64,000 nt of DNA from Streptomyces sp. NBC_00249 (lineage in GTDB: Bacteria > Actinomycetota > Actinomycetes > Streptomycetales > Streptomycetaceae). The notes beneath the pieces are model-generated. The model was given only the letters and a program-made list of their open reading frames with translations. It was not told the origin of the DNA and ran no database searches. The DNA is taken from NCBI RefSeq assembly GCF_026342355.1, contig NZ_JAPEMV010000003.1:434001-498000 (forward strand). The letters are read 5' to 3'. The translations under genes were made by a program, and so were the position numbers. Below, piece after piece: positions 34,401 through 42,300 of this stretch. How positions within the stretch are numbered: the first letter of the stretch is position 1; each line of letters begins with the position of its first letter.

Positions 34401-34895
34401 AGGGCGGCGGAGGAGGCACAGGCGGCCAAGGACGCCGGCCGCAACCCCTGCGACATCCCGGACAACGACAGCGTCAAGGGCGGCCTTCCCTGGTGGAAGG
34501 AGGACGCGCGGTGGCTGGCGGACGCCACGAACGCCCTCAGCATCATGTTCGGGTTCGCCGCGGCCTTCACCGGCCTCGCCGGCCTGGCCATCGGTGTGTT
34601 CTTCCCGCCCGCCGTTCCCTTCGTGGAGCACCTCGCCAGCGGCTTCGCGTACACCTCCCTGGCCTTCGGCGGACTCAGCACCCTGTTCACCGGCATCGGC
34701 TACGGATGGACGAGCAGCCAGTTCAAGTCGTCCATGGCGAGCACCGCCCTGGGCGTCCTGACCTTCGGCCAGTCCTTCTGGATCGGGAAGCTCGGCACCC
34801 TCGGCGGCAAGGCCGTGGCTCCTGTGGCCACGAAGCTCACGCAGTTCGGGCACGACCTCATCTCGCCCGTGACCGGGGTCCTGTCCATGTTCTAG
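31491..34895 (+). CDS. Large Tat-exported ALF-repeat and Ala-rich coiled-coil protein
   Basis: The 1134-residue protein has a twin-arginine signal (SRRRILGAVAA, residues 7-17, cleavage after AWA near 38). Five ALF-type repeats (about 50-240; pattern A-A-L-x-G-x-D-A-D-V-x-x-F-L) precede a very long Ala-rich helical coiled coil (about 245-600). A second ALF block (about 605-800) and a second Ala-rich coil (about 805-980) follow. The C-terminal domain has two or three hydrophobic helices (about 1010-1080) and a tail ending SPVTGVLSMF. Start TTG 31491 has a GAAGGA Shine-Dalgarno at ideal spacing; ATG 31359 is the next in-frame option. ALF repeats occur in secreted Streptomyces proteins and polymorphic toxins, but no nuclease, deaminase or other toxin domain is visible here. 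Its role may be structural or surface-related. Confidence 0.82.
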   Translation: MDTTYWSRRRILGAVAATTAAATTSSLVLNPSAAWAATQRAGSGLAADGGEGDPFRLPDTDRAKVVKAWLLGGKAVRAAAAAALTGSDADVQNFLTVRLPAETAVDNRVAIVTSLAGGGKGTRREAAAALGGGDAAIAAYLAGGFKSAIAEDLRVATSTVMAVGGKAVNRAGNTALNDGGQGALETFLLDGQYTARLEDMRVDASKLMVQAGPEVQKYASRALSGTPGDIEWFLDTGQHIARARDQEASKIQELVAVVQREGKRADAMTKQAEEASARAVEAAAKAKEAAEKAASEAQAAQQDVAKAGRAARKASEAAQGAADAARVATSASHAAIQASRRAAYAAAGASQAAATAGSAAAQAYSAAIAASQDASRAAFARDAAVNARMAASQARTAAQAADQAATAASQAAGAGSAAASAARNAAAAADASAAAAGAAGAAQAEAAEAKRQAQIAGANAQIATNAAGTAQLLANTSATAARAARDAANSAAGHADKAATAAEWAVQYAGQAVDHANKSTEFANEATMAANTATDAVTQAVAVEQSAREAEWQRLDHDMRQATVETRQLAQIEASEKAGFAQRRTQAEQAEQATKDLVAQAEAALRAGDLAGAATLGRKAALALMGSRGSWSQEAARFALAGTDADVHVWVDTDRRIAQRQDDRETSLYLARTCAPDIALAASQALASNDPDAATKFLGAGVVQAAAMDNRVAVSRVAGNSPGRAVAKAANDALDAGTPEAMYTFLSSTYEAAQQEDDAVATAALISTGGPYTKAHAQAAMEGPAWMRRNFLASAQYRTAQLDHDSATHIAAMQGAIAAAAKIAYRAQEDAARAQEAAARARDAAAEAVEWAQRATQSAAQAATSAQQANTLAASAEQSARSAQASADRAKQAAAVARTAARSANHSANRAVDSAFQAVASANSAQSSATYAYTSAAQAGRSAQEAAQAAHEALGIAVQQRAAEVAAEARRAAEEAQAAKDAGRNPCDIPDNDSVKGGLPWWKEDARWLADATNALSIMFGFAAAFTGLAGLAIGVFFPPAVPFVEHLASGFAYTSLAFGGLSTLFTGIGYGWTSSQFKSSMASTALGVLTFGQSFWIGKLGTLGGKAVAPVATKLTQFGHDLISPVTGVLSMF

Positions 34896-34944
34896 ACGGC
34901 GGGAGGACGGCGGGAGGACGCGGGCGGGAGGACGGCACGCACCG

Positions 34945-34982
34945 GGGCGGGGCCGACGGCGGACGGGCCGCCGGCCCCGCCC
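34945..34982. terminator. Bidirectional hairpin between convergent genes
   Basis: An 11-bp GC stem (GGGCGGGGCCG at 34945-34955, complement at 34972-34982) lies between the ALF-repeat gene and the 1194-codon gene that ends at 34998. Confidence 0.65.
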
Positions 34983-34997
34983 GGGCTGCCACGGCGC

Positions 34998-37900
34998 TCA
35001 CTCCAGCAGCGCCGCCACCGGGGACATCGGGTCCCAGCCGGGGTCCCGTCCCGTCAGTCGGGCGGTGACGCGCGACCAGGCGTCCGGGTCGGTGCCGAGG
35101 CGGGCGGCGACCAGACCGGTCAGCTCGGCGAGGGCCGCGCCCGCCTGGGCCGGGGCGTCGGTGCGGCGTCCGGCCGCGCCCAGGTAGGCCAGCGTCACCG
35201 CCGCCGGGGCCGCCGTGTGCAGCAGGTCGGAGCCGGTGAGCGCGCCCGACGCCAGCAGCCCGTCCAGCTGCGCGGTGGGCGGGCAGTGGTACAGCCCGCC
35301 CAGACCGTACCGGGCGCGGGCCCGGGTCAGCTCCGGGCCGCCGGGCAGCCCCTGGGCTCCGGGCTCGTCCAGCAGACGGGCGTGGCGCAGCCGCAGATCC
35401 GCCGGGGCGCCCCGCAGGTTCACCAGGAGCCGCCAGTTCGGGAGCGGATCCTCCTCGTGCGCCGCCTCCAGGGCCGCCCAGTCGTACCCGACGAGCGCGG
35501 CCCCCGCGGCGCTCGCCGTCTGCCAGGGGTGCTCGGCCTTCCGCAGCCGCGCGACGAGCTTGGCCGGAGCCAGCTCACGGTCGGCCCGCGCCCGCAGCAC
35601 CGCCGCCGGGTCGGCGGATCCGAGGGCCTTCACGCACAGCTTCGTGACGGCCTGACCGAGCAGATCCCGGGACACGAGAGCGGCCAGCCGCCCGGCGCCG
35701 CCGTGCTCGACCAGGTTCAGGCAGCCCAGCACCTGCTGGACGAGGCCCAGTTCGGAGCCCTGGCGGACGAACACCTCCTCGATCAGCTCCGGTTCGGCCG
35801 AGGACAGCCAGCGGGTGCCGCCGGCCGGGGAGGCGGCAGGGTCGGCCCGCAGCTCCGCCAGGGCCAGGGACCCGACCGTGGGGCCGTCCCCGGCGGACCG
35901 GGGACGGGACCGGGCCACGACGCGGCGCGCGAGGTGCTGCGGGCAGCCGCGGTGCAGCAGGACGAGGTCCACCTCGGGATCGTCGAGGCCGACCAGCCGC
36001 TCCGCCGTCGCCTCGGACAGGCGGCGCCCGTACGAGGCGAGGAGCCGCAGCGCCCGCGGCTCGCGCAGGGCCAGCAGCCGGTCGAGGACCACGTCCGGGA
36101 CGGTGTCGTGGCGCAGCGCGTACGCGGCGAGCAGCCAGGGGCCGTCGGGCCCCAGGAGCGGGAGGACGGCGTCGACCACCTCGGCGTCGGCCAGGCACAA
36201 CAGGGTGCCCGCCGGCCAGACCCACAGGTGGTTGCCGCGCTCCGCCAGCCGGATCGCCTCGTCGGGAGTACGGGGGCGGGGCGTGGACGTACCCGCCGCC
36301 GGCTCCTCCAGCGGACGGCCGAGGCCGGCTCCTCCCGCGCCGCCGGACCGGGCGAGGCGCAGCAGCTCCACCCAGCTGAGCCCGTCCGGGCCCGTCCCCG
36401 CAGCCGGCCCGCCGGCCGCCGCAGCCGTCTCCGCCAGCCGCAGCCAGGCCTGCGGATCGGCACCGAGTTCGCTGCGCAGCAGGCGGGCGACGGCGGCCCG
36501 CCACGCGCCGGGGAAGCACAGCCGCCGCCAGTCGTGCGGGAGCCGCAACAGCCGCCGCGCCGGGATCAGGCCCGGCAGCTCGTCCGCCGGGAGGAGGCCC
36601 TGGACGTAGGCCCGTTCGGTGGCTTCGGCGCTGGAGCCCCAGGTGTCCGGAAGCTCCCGCCGGACCTCGTCGCGGTCCGGCGGGGTGTGCCAGCCGCCCG
36701 CCGGGGCCGCCACGCCCCGCGCCGCGCAGGCACGGACCAGCCACTGCGGGGTGCCGAGTCCGGGGGAGTCCGCCTGGCGGTGGTGCGCGAGGAACCGCAG
36801 GACACCGGGCTCGTCGGGCAGCGGGGCGCCCTCGGGCGCGAGGGCGCGGAGCAGGTCGAGCGCCGCGAGCCCGGCCCGCTGCACCGGCGTACCGGGAGCC
36901 CGCGGCGGCTCGAAGACCACCGGCGGGTCGGCCGGCGCGGCGGGACCGGCCGCGGGCCCGTCGGGCCGGGCTCCGGTCCGGCCGGGGTTCGGGGCGGTGG
37001 GCGAGGGCGGGGCGGTCCGGGCCGCGGCGGTGATGAGTTCCCGCAGGGTGCCCCGGTGTTCCGGCAGCAGGGTGTCCAGTGCGGTCCAGGCCTCGGGGTG
37101 GTCGCCGAGGTGGGCGGCGGTGAGGGCGCGCAGTTCGGCGAGGGCGGCGGCCGGGAGGAGGGAGCGGTCACCGAGCACCGCCAGCGCCTTCACCGCCTCC
37201 ACCGCCGGGCGGGCCGTGCGGATCAGCTCGACGGGATCGAGCAGCCCGGCCGCGACCACCCCCTCCGCCCACCGTGCGGCGCCCGGGTCGAGGGGCTCCT
37301 CGGCCAGCCGCCGCGCGGGAAGGCGGACGTTCCCGGTGCGCCGGCCCGCCGTCCGCCAGGGCTCGTTCAGCACGCTCAGCCGGAACGCCAGCCGCTGCGC
37401 GTCGTCGGCGTCCTGGTGCCGGGCCAGCTCCTCGCAGGCCCTCGGCATGAAGGGGGACTTCGCGTGCGCCTCGGCGAGGGCCGCCACGTCCTGGACGTAC
37501 GGCTCCGCCAGCAGGTCGCGCAGGCTGCTCGTGCCCCGGGTGGTGGCCAGCAGGCCCGGCAGCCGCGCCGGGTCCTCGTACGGTTCGCACCGCTCCCGCA
37601 GCCGGCGCAGCGCCCCCGGACCGTCCGCCTCCGCCTCCGCCTCGGCCAGCGCGCCGGTGACGGCCGCGACCACGGGCCCGGCCAGGTGCCGGGCGGTGGC
37701 CGGGTCGGCCAGTAGAGCGCGCACCGCCCCGGCCCCGGCGCACTCCCACACCCTGACCAGCGCGTACTGCTGGGCGACCGTGCGGACGCCGTGGTGCAGA
37801 GCCCGCGCGACGAGCTGCGGATCACCCGAGCCGAGCAAGGGGGTGAGCCAGGTGCCGGGGAGGCGGGCGCCCGGGTCGGTCAGTTCGGCCCGCAGCTCCG

Positions 37901-38582
37901 CGTCCATGGGTACGGCGGCCGACCGGTGTGCGAGGGTGCGGCGCAGCGACTGGGTGGCGCGCGGGTTGCGGTACACGGCGGCCCCGACACGGGCGTCCCC
38001 GACGGCCACCAGCCGGGCCAGCACCCGCGTGTCGAGGCGGGAGTGGCGGGCGAGCGCGACCCGGATCCGGGAGTCGCCGTACTCCGTCACGGCGCGGACG
38101 GCGACCGGGCCGGGCAGTGACCCCGAGGCCAGCAATGCGTCGAGGGTGCGGTCCGGCAGCGCGGCCAGGGCCACCGCCGCGTGCTCCGCCGGGGCGTGCT
38201 CCAGCAGCAGGGCCAGCGTGGTGTGGACGCTGCGGGGCGCGGGCGCGCGGACCTCACCCGGCGCGGCGGCCGGGGCGGGCGGCGGTACCTCGGCCAGCAG
38301 CGCGGGCAGCGTGCCCTTGTGGGCGGCGAGCGCGTCGTGCGCACCGAGCCACCGCTCGGCGCGGTCCCCGAGGTGTTCCCGTACCAACTGCCGCAGCAGC
38401 GCGGCGGTTTCGCCGTCGACGCCACCGGCGGCCGCGACGCCCGCCCCGACGGTACGCGCCGGGCGCCCCTCCGCCACGAGCCGCAGCCCGGTCCCCATCG
38501 GCACCGAGGGTGCCGGGGCAGGGGTGGACGCGAGGAGGGTGCGCAGCACCTGACCGGCCGAACTGTCATGCGAGTACGTCAT
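34998..38582 (-). CDS. Large soluble protein of unknown function, helical-repeat-like
   Basis: The 1194-residue protein is not assigned to a family. It is rich in Leu, Ala and Arg and lacks a signal peptide or membrane segments, so it should be cytoplasmic. The sequence has repeated helix-pair units that resemble leucine-rich-variant or HEAT-type solenoids. Examples are VAVRAVTEYGDSRIRVALAR, LDTRVLARLVAVGDARVGAA and LVGLDDPEVDLVLLHRGCP, where D-P/D-x-R-V turns recur. It could be a scaffold or protein-binding platform. Start ATG 38582 gives MTYSHDSSAGQVLRTLL. No operon partner is obvious: the next gene upstream on this strand starts much higher and ends 31 bp before it. Confidence 0.75.
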   Translation of the reverse strand: MTYSHDSSAGQVLRTLLASTPAPAPSVPMGTGLRLVAEGRPARTVGAGVAAAGGVDGETAALLRQLVREHLGDRAERWLGAHDALAAHKGTLPALLAEVPPPAPAAAPGEVRAPAPRSVHTTLALLLEHAPAEHAAVALAALPDRTLDALLASGSLPGPVAVRAVTEYGDSRIRVALARHSRLDTRVLARLVAVGDARVGAAVYRNPRATQSLRRTLAHRSAAVPMDAELRAELTDPGARLPGTWLTPLLGSGDPQLVARALHHGVRTVAQQYALVRVWECAGAGAVRALLADPATARHLAGPVVAAVTGALAEAEAEADGPGALRRLRERCEPYEDPARLPGLLATTRGTSSLRDLLAEPYVQDVAALAEAHAKSPFMPRACEELARHQDADDAQRLAFRLSVLNEPWRTAGRRTGNVRLPARRLAEEPLDPGAARWAEGVVAAGLLDPVELIRTARPAVEAVKALAVLGDRSLLPAAALAELRALTAAHLGDHPEAWTALDTLLPEHRGTLRELITAAARTAPPSPTAPNPGRTGARPDGPAAGPAAPADPPVVFEPPRAPGTPVQRAGLAALDLLRALAPEGAPLPDEPGVLRFLAHHRQADSPGLGTPQWLVRACAARGVAAPAGGWHTPPDRDEVRRELPDTWGSSAEATERAYVQGLLPADELPGLIPARRLLRLPHDWRRLCFPGAWRAAVARLLRSELGADPQAWLRLAETAAAAGGPAAGTGPDGLSWVELLRLARSGGAGGAGLGRPLEEPAAGTSTPRPRTPDEAIRLAERGNHLWVWPAGTLLCLADAEVVDAVLPLLGPDGPWLLAAYALRHDTVPDVVLDRLLALREPRALRLLASYGRRLSEATAERLVGLDDPEVDLVLLHRGCPQHLARRVVARSRPRSAGDGPTVGSLALAELRADPAASPAGGTRWLSSAEPELIEEVFVRQGSELGLVQQVLGCLNLVEHGGAGRLAALVSRDLLGQAVTKLCVKALGSADPAAVLRARADRELAPAKLVARLRKAEHPWQTASAAGAALVGYDWAALEAAHEEDPLPNWRLLVNLRGAPADLRLRHARLLDEPGAQGLPGGPELTRARARYGLGGLYHCPPTAQLDGLLASGALTGSDLLHTAAPAAVTLAYLGAAGRRTDAPAQAGAALAELTGLVAARLGTDPDAWSRVTARLTGRDPGWDPMSPVAALLE

Positions 38583-38613
38583 GGAGCCATGCTAGGAAGG
38601 GGGTCTGACATCC

Positions 38614-40551
38614 TCAGCAGACCGGCCGCCGCCCCGCGTCCCGCGCCGCCTCCTCCTCCGCCGCCACGGGTGTCGGAAGCTCCAGGTCCGGCTGGCCGAG
38701 CGCGATCAGATGCCCCGTCAGCCCGGCGCTCACCCCGCCGCCCTTCGCTACGACCCGGCCCGTCGACACCGCCGTCAGGGTGCCGAGCGCGGCGACGTAC
38801 GCGACGAAGCTGTCCGTGTCCCGGCGGTGGCGGGCCGGATCCCGGAAATCGCCGAGCGCCGGGTAGCCGTCCTGCCCGGTGAACGTGTACGAGGTGGTCA
38901 CCAGCCGGTAGCTGACGTCCAGCCGCAGCGCCGCGCCCCCGATGCGCACGTCGGCGGGGGACACCCGGTCCCCGGCGCGCCCCGCCGCGTCGAAGGAGTA
39001 CCGGACGTTGTCCGACACCGCCAGCGGCGCGTACGTCAACCTGCCGCCCGCGTCCAGCGCCCACTGCTGCTCCAGCGCGTCGTGCAGCTGCCGGCCGCTG
39101 ACGGTGGCCGTGACCAGGGGGCTGCCGTACCCGACGGCCCGCCAGGCCCGTTCGAAGCTGACCGGGTCCTCCACGGCGGAACCCAGCAACAGGTCCGTGT
39201 TGACGACACTGCGGCCGGTCCTCGGGGCCAGCGCGATCAACGCCAGGTCGGCGTGGCCGCCCCCGGGGCGGGGACTGGTGTCGAAGGAGTCCGGGGCCTG
39301 CCCCGACGCCCACAGCGCCCAGTCGGCGACGAGGTTGCCCATCGTGCTCTCGCCGGACGGTGACAGGGCCCGGCGGAAGGAGGCGCGCTGCCGGCCGATG
39401 GCCGCCGCCCCGTGCCGGGCCGCGTAGCCGTTCCAGTGGTCGACCACCGTGTGCATCTGCGGATCCGGGGTGACGTCACGGGTGTTGGGATGGTTCGTCG
39501 AGGTGGTCAGCTCGCGGACCACCGCCCCGGTGTCCGGGTCGAGGCGCAGCACGATCTCGTTGACGATCTGCCCGTGGCAGCCGGCCTCGACGAACGGCCG
39601 CGGCCGCCCCGCCGGGTCGGGCAGCATCATCGTGAAGGCGCAGTGCCAGTGCCCGGTCACGATCGCGTCGATGTCGGCGGACACGCGCAGCGCCAGGTCG
39701 TACGCCGGTCCGCTCGGGTCGGTGCCCGAGTCGAAGGCGGATCCGGCGACCGCCCCGTCGTGCATGCTCAGCACGATCGCATTGACCCCGCGCGCCTTCA
39801 GCTCGGCGGCGCAGCGGTCGGCGGCGGACAGCTCGTCCAGGGTGGTCAGGCCCGGCTGGAAGGAGTTGGAGAACCGCTCCGTGCCCACGGCCGTCAGATG
39901 GATGAAACCGACGGGCAGCTGACGGCCGCCCGGGGCCTGGACCCATTCGATGTGGTACGGCGGCAGGACCGTCGCCCCGGCCGGGCCGCCCGCGACGGCG
40001 TTCGCGCTGTAGTAGCGGAAGTCGGCTCCGGGGAAGCGCCGTCCGCGCGAGTCCGGGAACGAGTTGGTGCTCCCCGCCCCGTCGTACGGGACGCCCTGCT
40101 CCATGTGCTGCACGAGGAACCCGGGCGTGCGGTCGAACTCGTGGTTCCCGGCGGTCGCGAAGTCCAGCCCCAGCAGGTTGAGCGCCTCGATCGTCGGCTC
40201 GTCGGCCAGGGTGAAGGCGGGGAACTCCCAGCCCGAGAAGAGGTCGCCCGGCGCGAAGAAGAAGGAGTTCGCCCGCCCGGCCCGCAGCCGCTCCAGGTGC
40301 GTGGCCATGTACGCGACCCCGCCCACCGTGTACTTCTGCCCGCCCGCCCCCGTGAGGACCGAGTCCCGGGCCGGGGCGGCGCTCAGGTAGCCGTGCAGGT
40401 CGGTGATGTTCAGCAGCTGCACGTCCACGTACCCGGCCGCGCTCGCGGCGTCGGACGCCGCGCGGGTGGCCGCGGCGGCGGTACCGGTGACGGTCCGCAG
40501 GCCGAGGGCCCCCGCCGCGGTCAGGAACACGCGCCGGCCGATTCCGTCCAT
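38614..40551 (-). CDS. Secreted 5'-nucleotidase / metallophosphoesterase (UshA-like)
   Basis: The 645-residue protein has a Tat-like signal (GRRVFLTAAGALGL, cleavage after the AAAATRA region). It has an N-terminal metallophosphoesterase domain with LLNITDLHG, GDLFSG, AGNHEFD and TGHWHC, which are the two-metal ligand set. The C-terminal 5'-nucleotidase substrate domain (about 370-600) has NLVADWALWA and YTFTGQDGYPALGDF. It should hydrolyse extracellular nucleotides or related phosphoesters, supplying phosphate and nucleosides. ATG 40551 is preferred over GTG 40557 because GGGAG lies 6 bases upstream. No PHO-box was looked for beyond inspection. Confidence 0.9.
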   Translation of the reverse strand: MDGIGRRVFLTAAGALGLRTVTGTAAAATRAASDAASAAGYVDVQLLNITDLHGYLSAAPARDSVLTGAGGQKYTVGGVAYMATHLERLRAGRANSFFFAPGDLFSGWEFPAFTLADEPTIEALNLLGLDFATAGNHEFDRTPGFLVQHMEQGVPYDGAGSTNSFPDSRGRRFPGADFRYYSANAVAGGPAGATVLPPYHIEWVQAPGGRQLPVGFIHLTAVGTERFSNSFQPGLTTLDELSAADRCAAELKARGVNAIVLSMHDGAVAGSAFDSGTDPSGPAYDLALRVSADIDAIVTGHWHCAFTMMLPDPAGRPRPFVEAGCHGQIVNEIVLRLDPDTGAVVRELTTSTNHPNTRDVTPDPQMHTVVDHWNGYAARHGAAAIGRQRASFRRALSPSGESTMGNLVADWALWASGQAPDSFDTSPRPGGGHADLALIALAPRTGRSVVNTDLLLGSAVEDPVSFERAWRAVGYGSPLVTATVSGRQLHDALEQQWALDAGGRLTYAPLAVSDNVRYSFDAAGRAGDRVSPADVRIGGAALRLDVSYRLVTTSYTFTGQDGYPALGDFRDPARHRRDTDSFVAYVAALGTLTAVSTGRVVAKGGGVSAGLTGHLIALGQPDLELPTPVAAEEEAARDAGRRPVC

Positions 40552-40658
40552 GGCCACTCCCGGGGCGATGTGCGAGGGGTACGAGGGGTAGGAGAGCTGC
40601 GATGAGACACGCTCCCGCCCAGTCTTCCCGCCCCGTACGGCCGTCCGGTGTGCGGCGC

Positions 40659-40703
40659 GGGCCCGCGGGACGAAACTCGGGCGAATTCCGTTCCCGCGGG
40701 CCC
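40659..40703 (-). terminator. Terminator hairpin at the end of the glucan operon
   Basis: A perfect 12-bp stem (GGGCCCGCGGGA / TCCCGCGGGCCC) with a 21-base loop begins 14 bp after the GH16 stop on the minus strand. Confidence 0.75.
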
Positions 40704-40716
40704 CTGTTCGGGTGTG

Positions 40717-42159
40717 TCAGTGCCCGAAGGCGAACCAGTTGACGCTGACGAAGTCGGCGGGCTGGCCGCTGGTGAAGGTCAGGTACACGTCGTGGGTACC
40801 GGTGACCGCCGAGATGTTGGCCGGGATCGTCCGCCAGCTCTGCCAGCCGCCCGTACCGGCCACCGAGAAGCTGCCGACCGGGGCGTTGGAGCGGCTGTCG
40901 AGGCGGACCTCGACCAGCCCGCTGACCCCGCCGGACGCGCCGCTCGCGACCCGGGCGTAGAACTGGGTCGCCGCCGTGGAGCCGAAGTCCACCCCCTTGT
41001 ACTGGGCCCAGTCGCCGTTCGCGGCGGCGGCGACGGCCTGGCCGCCGCCGGTGTCGGTGGTGGTCGTGGTGGTCAGGCCCGCCTGGGCGTCGTGGGACTC
41101 GGCCTGGAGGGTGGCGTACGCGTCACGGTGCCCGGCCGGCGGGGGACTCGAGGGCGCAGTGCCGGTCGGCGTGGGCGTGGGGGAGGGCGGGGTGGTGCTG
41201 TCCGTGCCGCCGCGCCACACGGCGACGTAGTCCACCGTCATGGGGTGGCCGGGCTGCGTGCCCGCGTCGGGGCCGCCCCCGAAGGCAGCCGGGAACTGCC
41301 CGCCCATGGCGACGTTGAGGATCAGGAAGAAGCCGTGGTCGGTCGCCGCGTTCCAGGTGGAGGCGTCCATCTGGTCCGCGCGGACGGTGTGGAAGTTGAC
41401 GCCGTCCAGGTAGAAGCGCACCTGCTGCGGGCTGGTCCCGCGGTCCCATTCGGCGGCGTACGTGTGGAAGCCGGCCTGGCAGCTGAGCGGGGAGCAGACG
41501 CGCTGGCCGCCGATGCCCGAGGTCTCGTTGCAGGGGCCGCCGGGGCTGGTGCCGCAGTGCATCGTGGCCCACTCGTTGTTGATGCCCTGGACGTTCTCCA
41601 TGATGTCGATCTCGCCGACGCCCGGCCAGTTCCACCAGTTGCCGCGGTAGGGGGCGCCGAGCATCCAGAACGCGGGCCAGTACCCCTTCGCGGCCGCACC
41701 CGTGACGTCCGGCATCCGGATGCGGGCCTCGACGCGCAGCTTGCCGCCCGCCGGGGGCTGGAAGTCCGAGCGCCGGGACTCGATCCGGCCCGAGGTCCAG
41801 TTCCCGGCGGCGTCGCGCTGCGGGGTGATGCGCAGGTTCCCGGCGCCGTCGAGCGACACGTTGGAGGTGGAGGCGGTCATCGTCTCGATCTCGCCCGTAC
41901 CGAAACCGGCGGGTCCGCCCGGGTAGCTCGTGCCGGTCGTGTACTGCCAGTCGGCGCCGTTCACCCCGGAGCCCGCCGGACCGTCGAAGTCGTCGCGGAA
42001 GACCGACGTCCAGCCGGGCGGGTCGGCGGGGACGGAGGCGTTGGCGGGCATCGAGACGAGCACGGCGGCGGCCGGGACGAGTAACGCGGCCACGGCGAGG
42101 GCCAGACGCCTCAGCGTCCGGCGGGGCGCGGAGCCCTCGCGCGGGGGATTCTCTCTCAT
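40717..42159 (-). CDS. Secreted GH16 endo-beta-1,3-glucanase (laminarinase-like) with CBM6
   Basis: The 480-residue enzyme has a signal peptide (Arg-rich start, cleavage after ANA near 41) and a GH16 catalytic domain (about 48-318). The catalytic motif is E183-I-D-I-M-E188 (nucleophile and acid/base) within WNWPGVGEIDIMENVQG. A Pro/Thr linker (about 320-345) joins a C-terminal family 6 carbohydrate-binding module (about 350-480, with YATLQAESHDAQ and DFVSVNWFAFGH). It should cleave beta-1,3- or mixed-linked glucans into oligosaccharides for the transporter and beta-glucosidase encoded upstream. A perfect LacI-type palindrome lies 38 bp before the start, so the gene probably has its own repressed promoter in addition to read-through. 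Confidence 0.93.
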   Translation of the reverse strand: MRENPPREGSAPRRTLRRLALAVAALLVPAAAVLVSMPANASVPADPPGWTSVFRDDFDGPAGSGVNGADWQYTTGTSYPGGPAGFGTGEIETMTASTSNVSLDGAGNLRITPQRDAAGNWTSGRIESRRSDFQPPAGGKLRVEARIRMPDVTGAAAKGYWPAFWMLGAPYRGNWWNWPGVGEIDIMENVQGINNEWATMHCGTSPGGPCNETSGIGGQRVCSPLSCQAGFHTYAAEWDRGTSPQQVRFYLDGVNFHTVRADQMDASTWNAATDHGFFLILNVAMGGQFPAAFGGGPDAGTQPGHPMTVDYVAVWRGGTDSTTPPSPTPTPTGTAPSSPPPAGHRDAYATLQAESHDAQAGLTTTTTTDTGGGQAVAAAANGDWAQYKGVDFGSTAATQFYARVASGASGGVSGLVEVRLDSRSNAPVGSFSVAGTGGWQSWRTIPANISAVTGTHDVYLTFTSGQPADFVSVNWFAFGH

Positions 42160-42196
42160 CGGAACCCTCTCTCAGGGGTCGGCTGTGCACAGGGAC

Positions 42197-42208
42197 GAGA
42201 GCGCTCTC
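42197..42208. promoter_or_regulatory. LacI-family operator upstream of the GH16 gene
   Basis: GAGAGCGCTCTC is a perfect 12-bp palindrome sharing its core with two other sites in this locus (47117 and 48387). It is close to the CebR-type consensus around GAGCGCTC. Confidence 0.8.
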
Positions 42209-42300
42209 AGCCATCGAGTGCGCGGCAGCTGTGCTCCTCCGTGCCGTCTACGGGCAAGAAGTGAACACAGGGACAGGGGGGAGCGGCGCTGCGCCTTCGG

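Noticed and set aside
31491-34895. Polymorphic toxin with a C-terminal toxin domain
   Set aside because: The last 150 residues are hydrophobic helices with no recognisable toxin motif, and no immunity-like gene follows on the same strand.
34998-38582. Plus-strand ORF 35217-37715 as an alternative gene
   Set aside because: It is an Arg/Gly/Gln-rich antisense shadow; the minus strand has proper codon bias and start.
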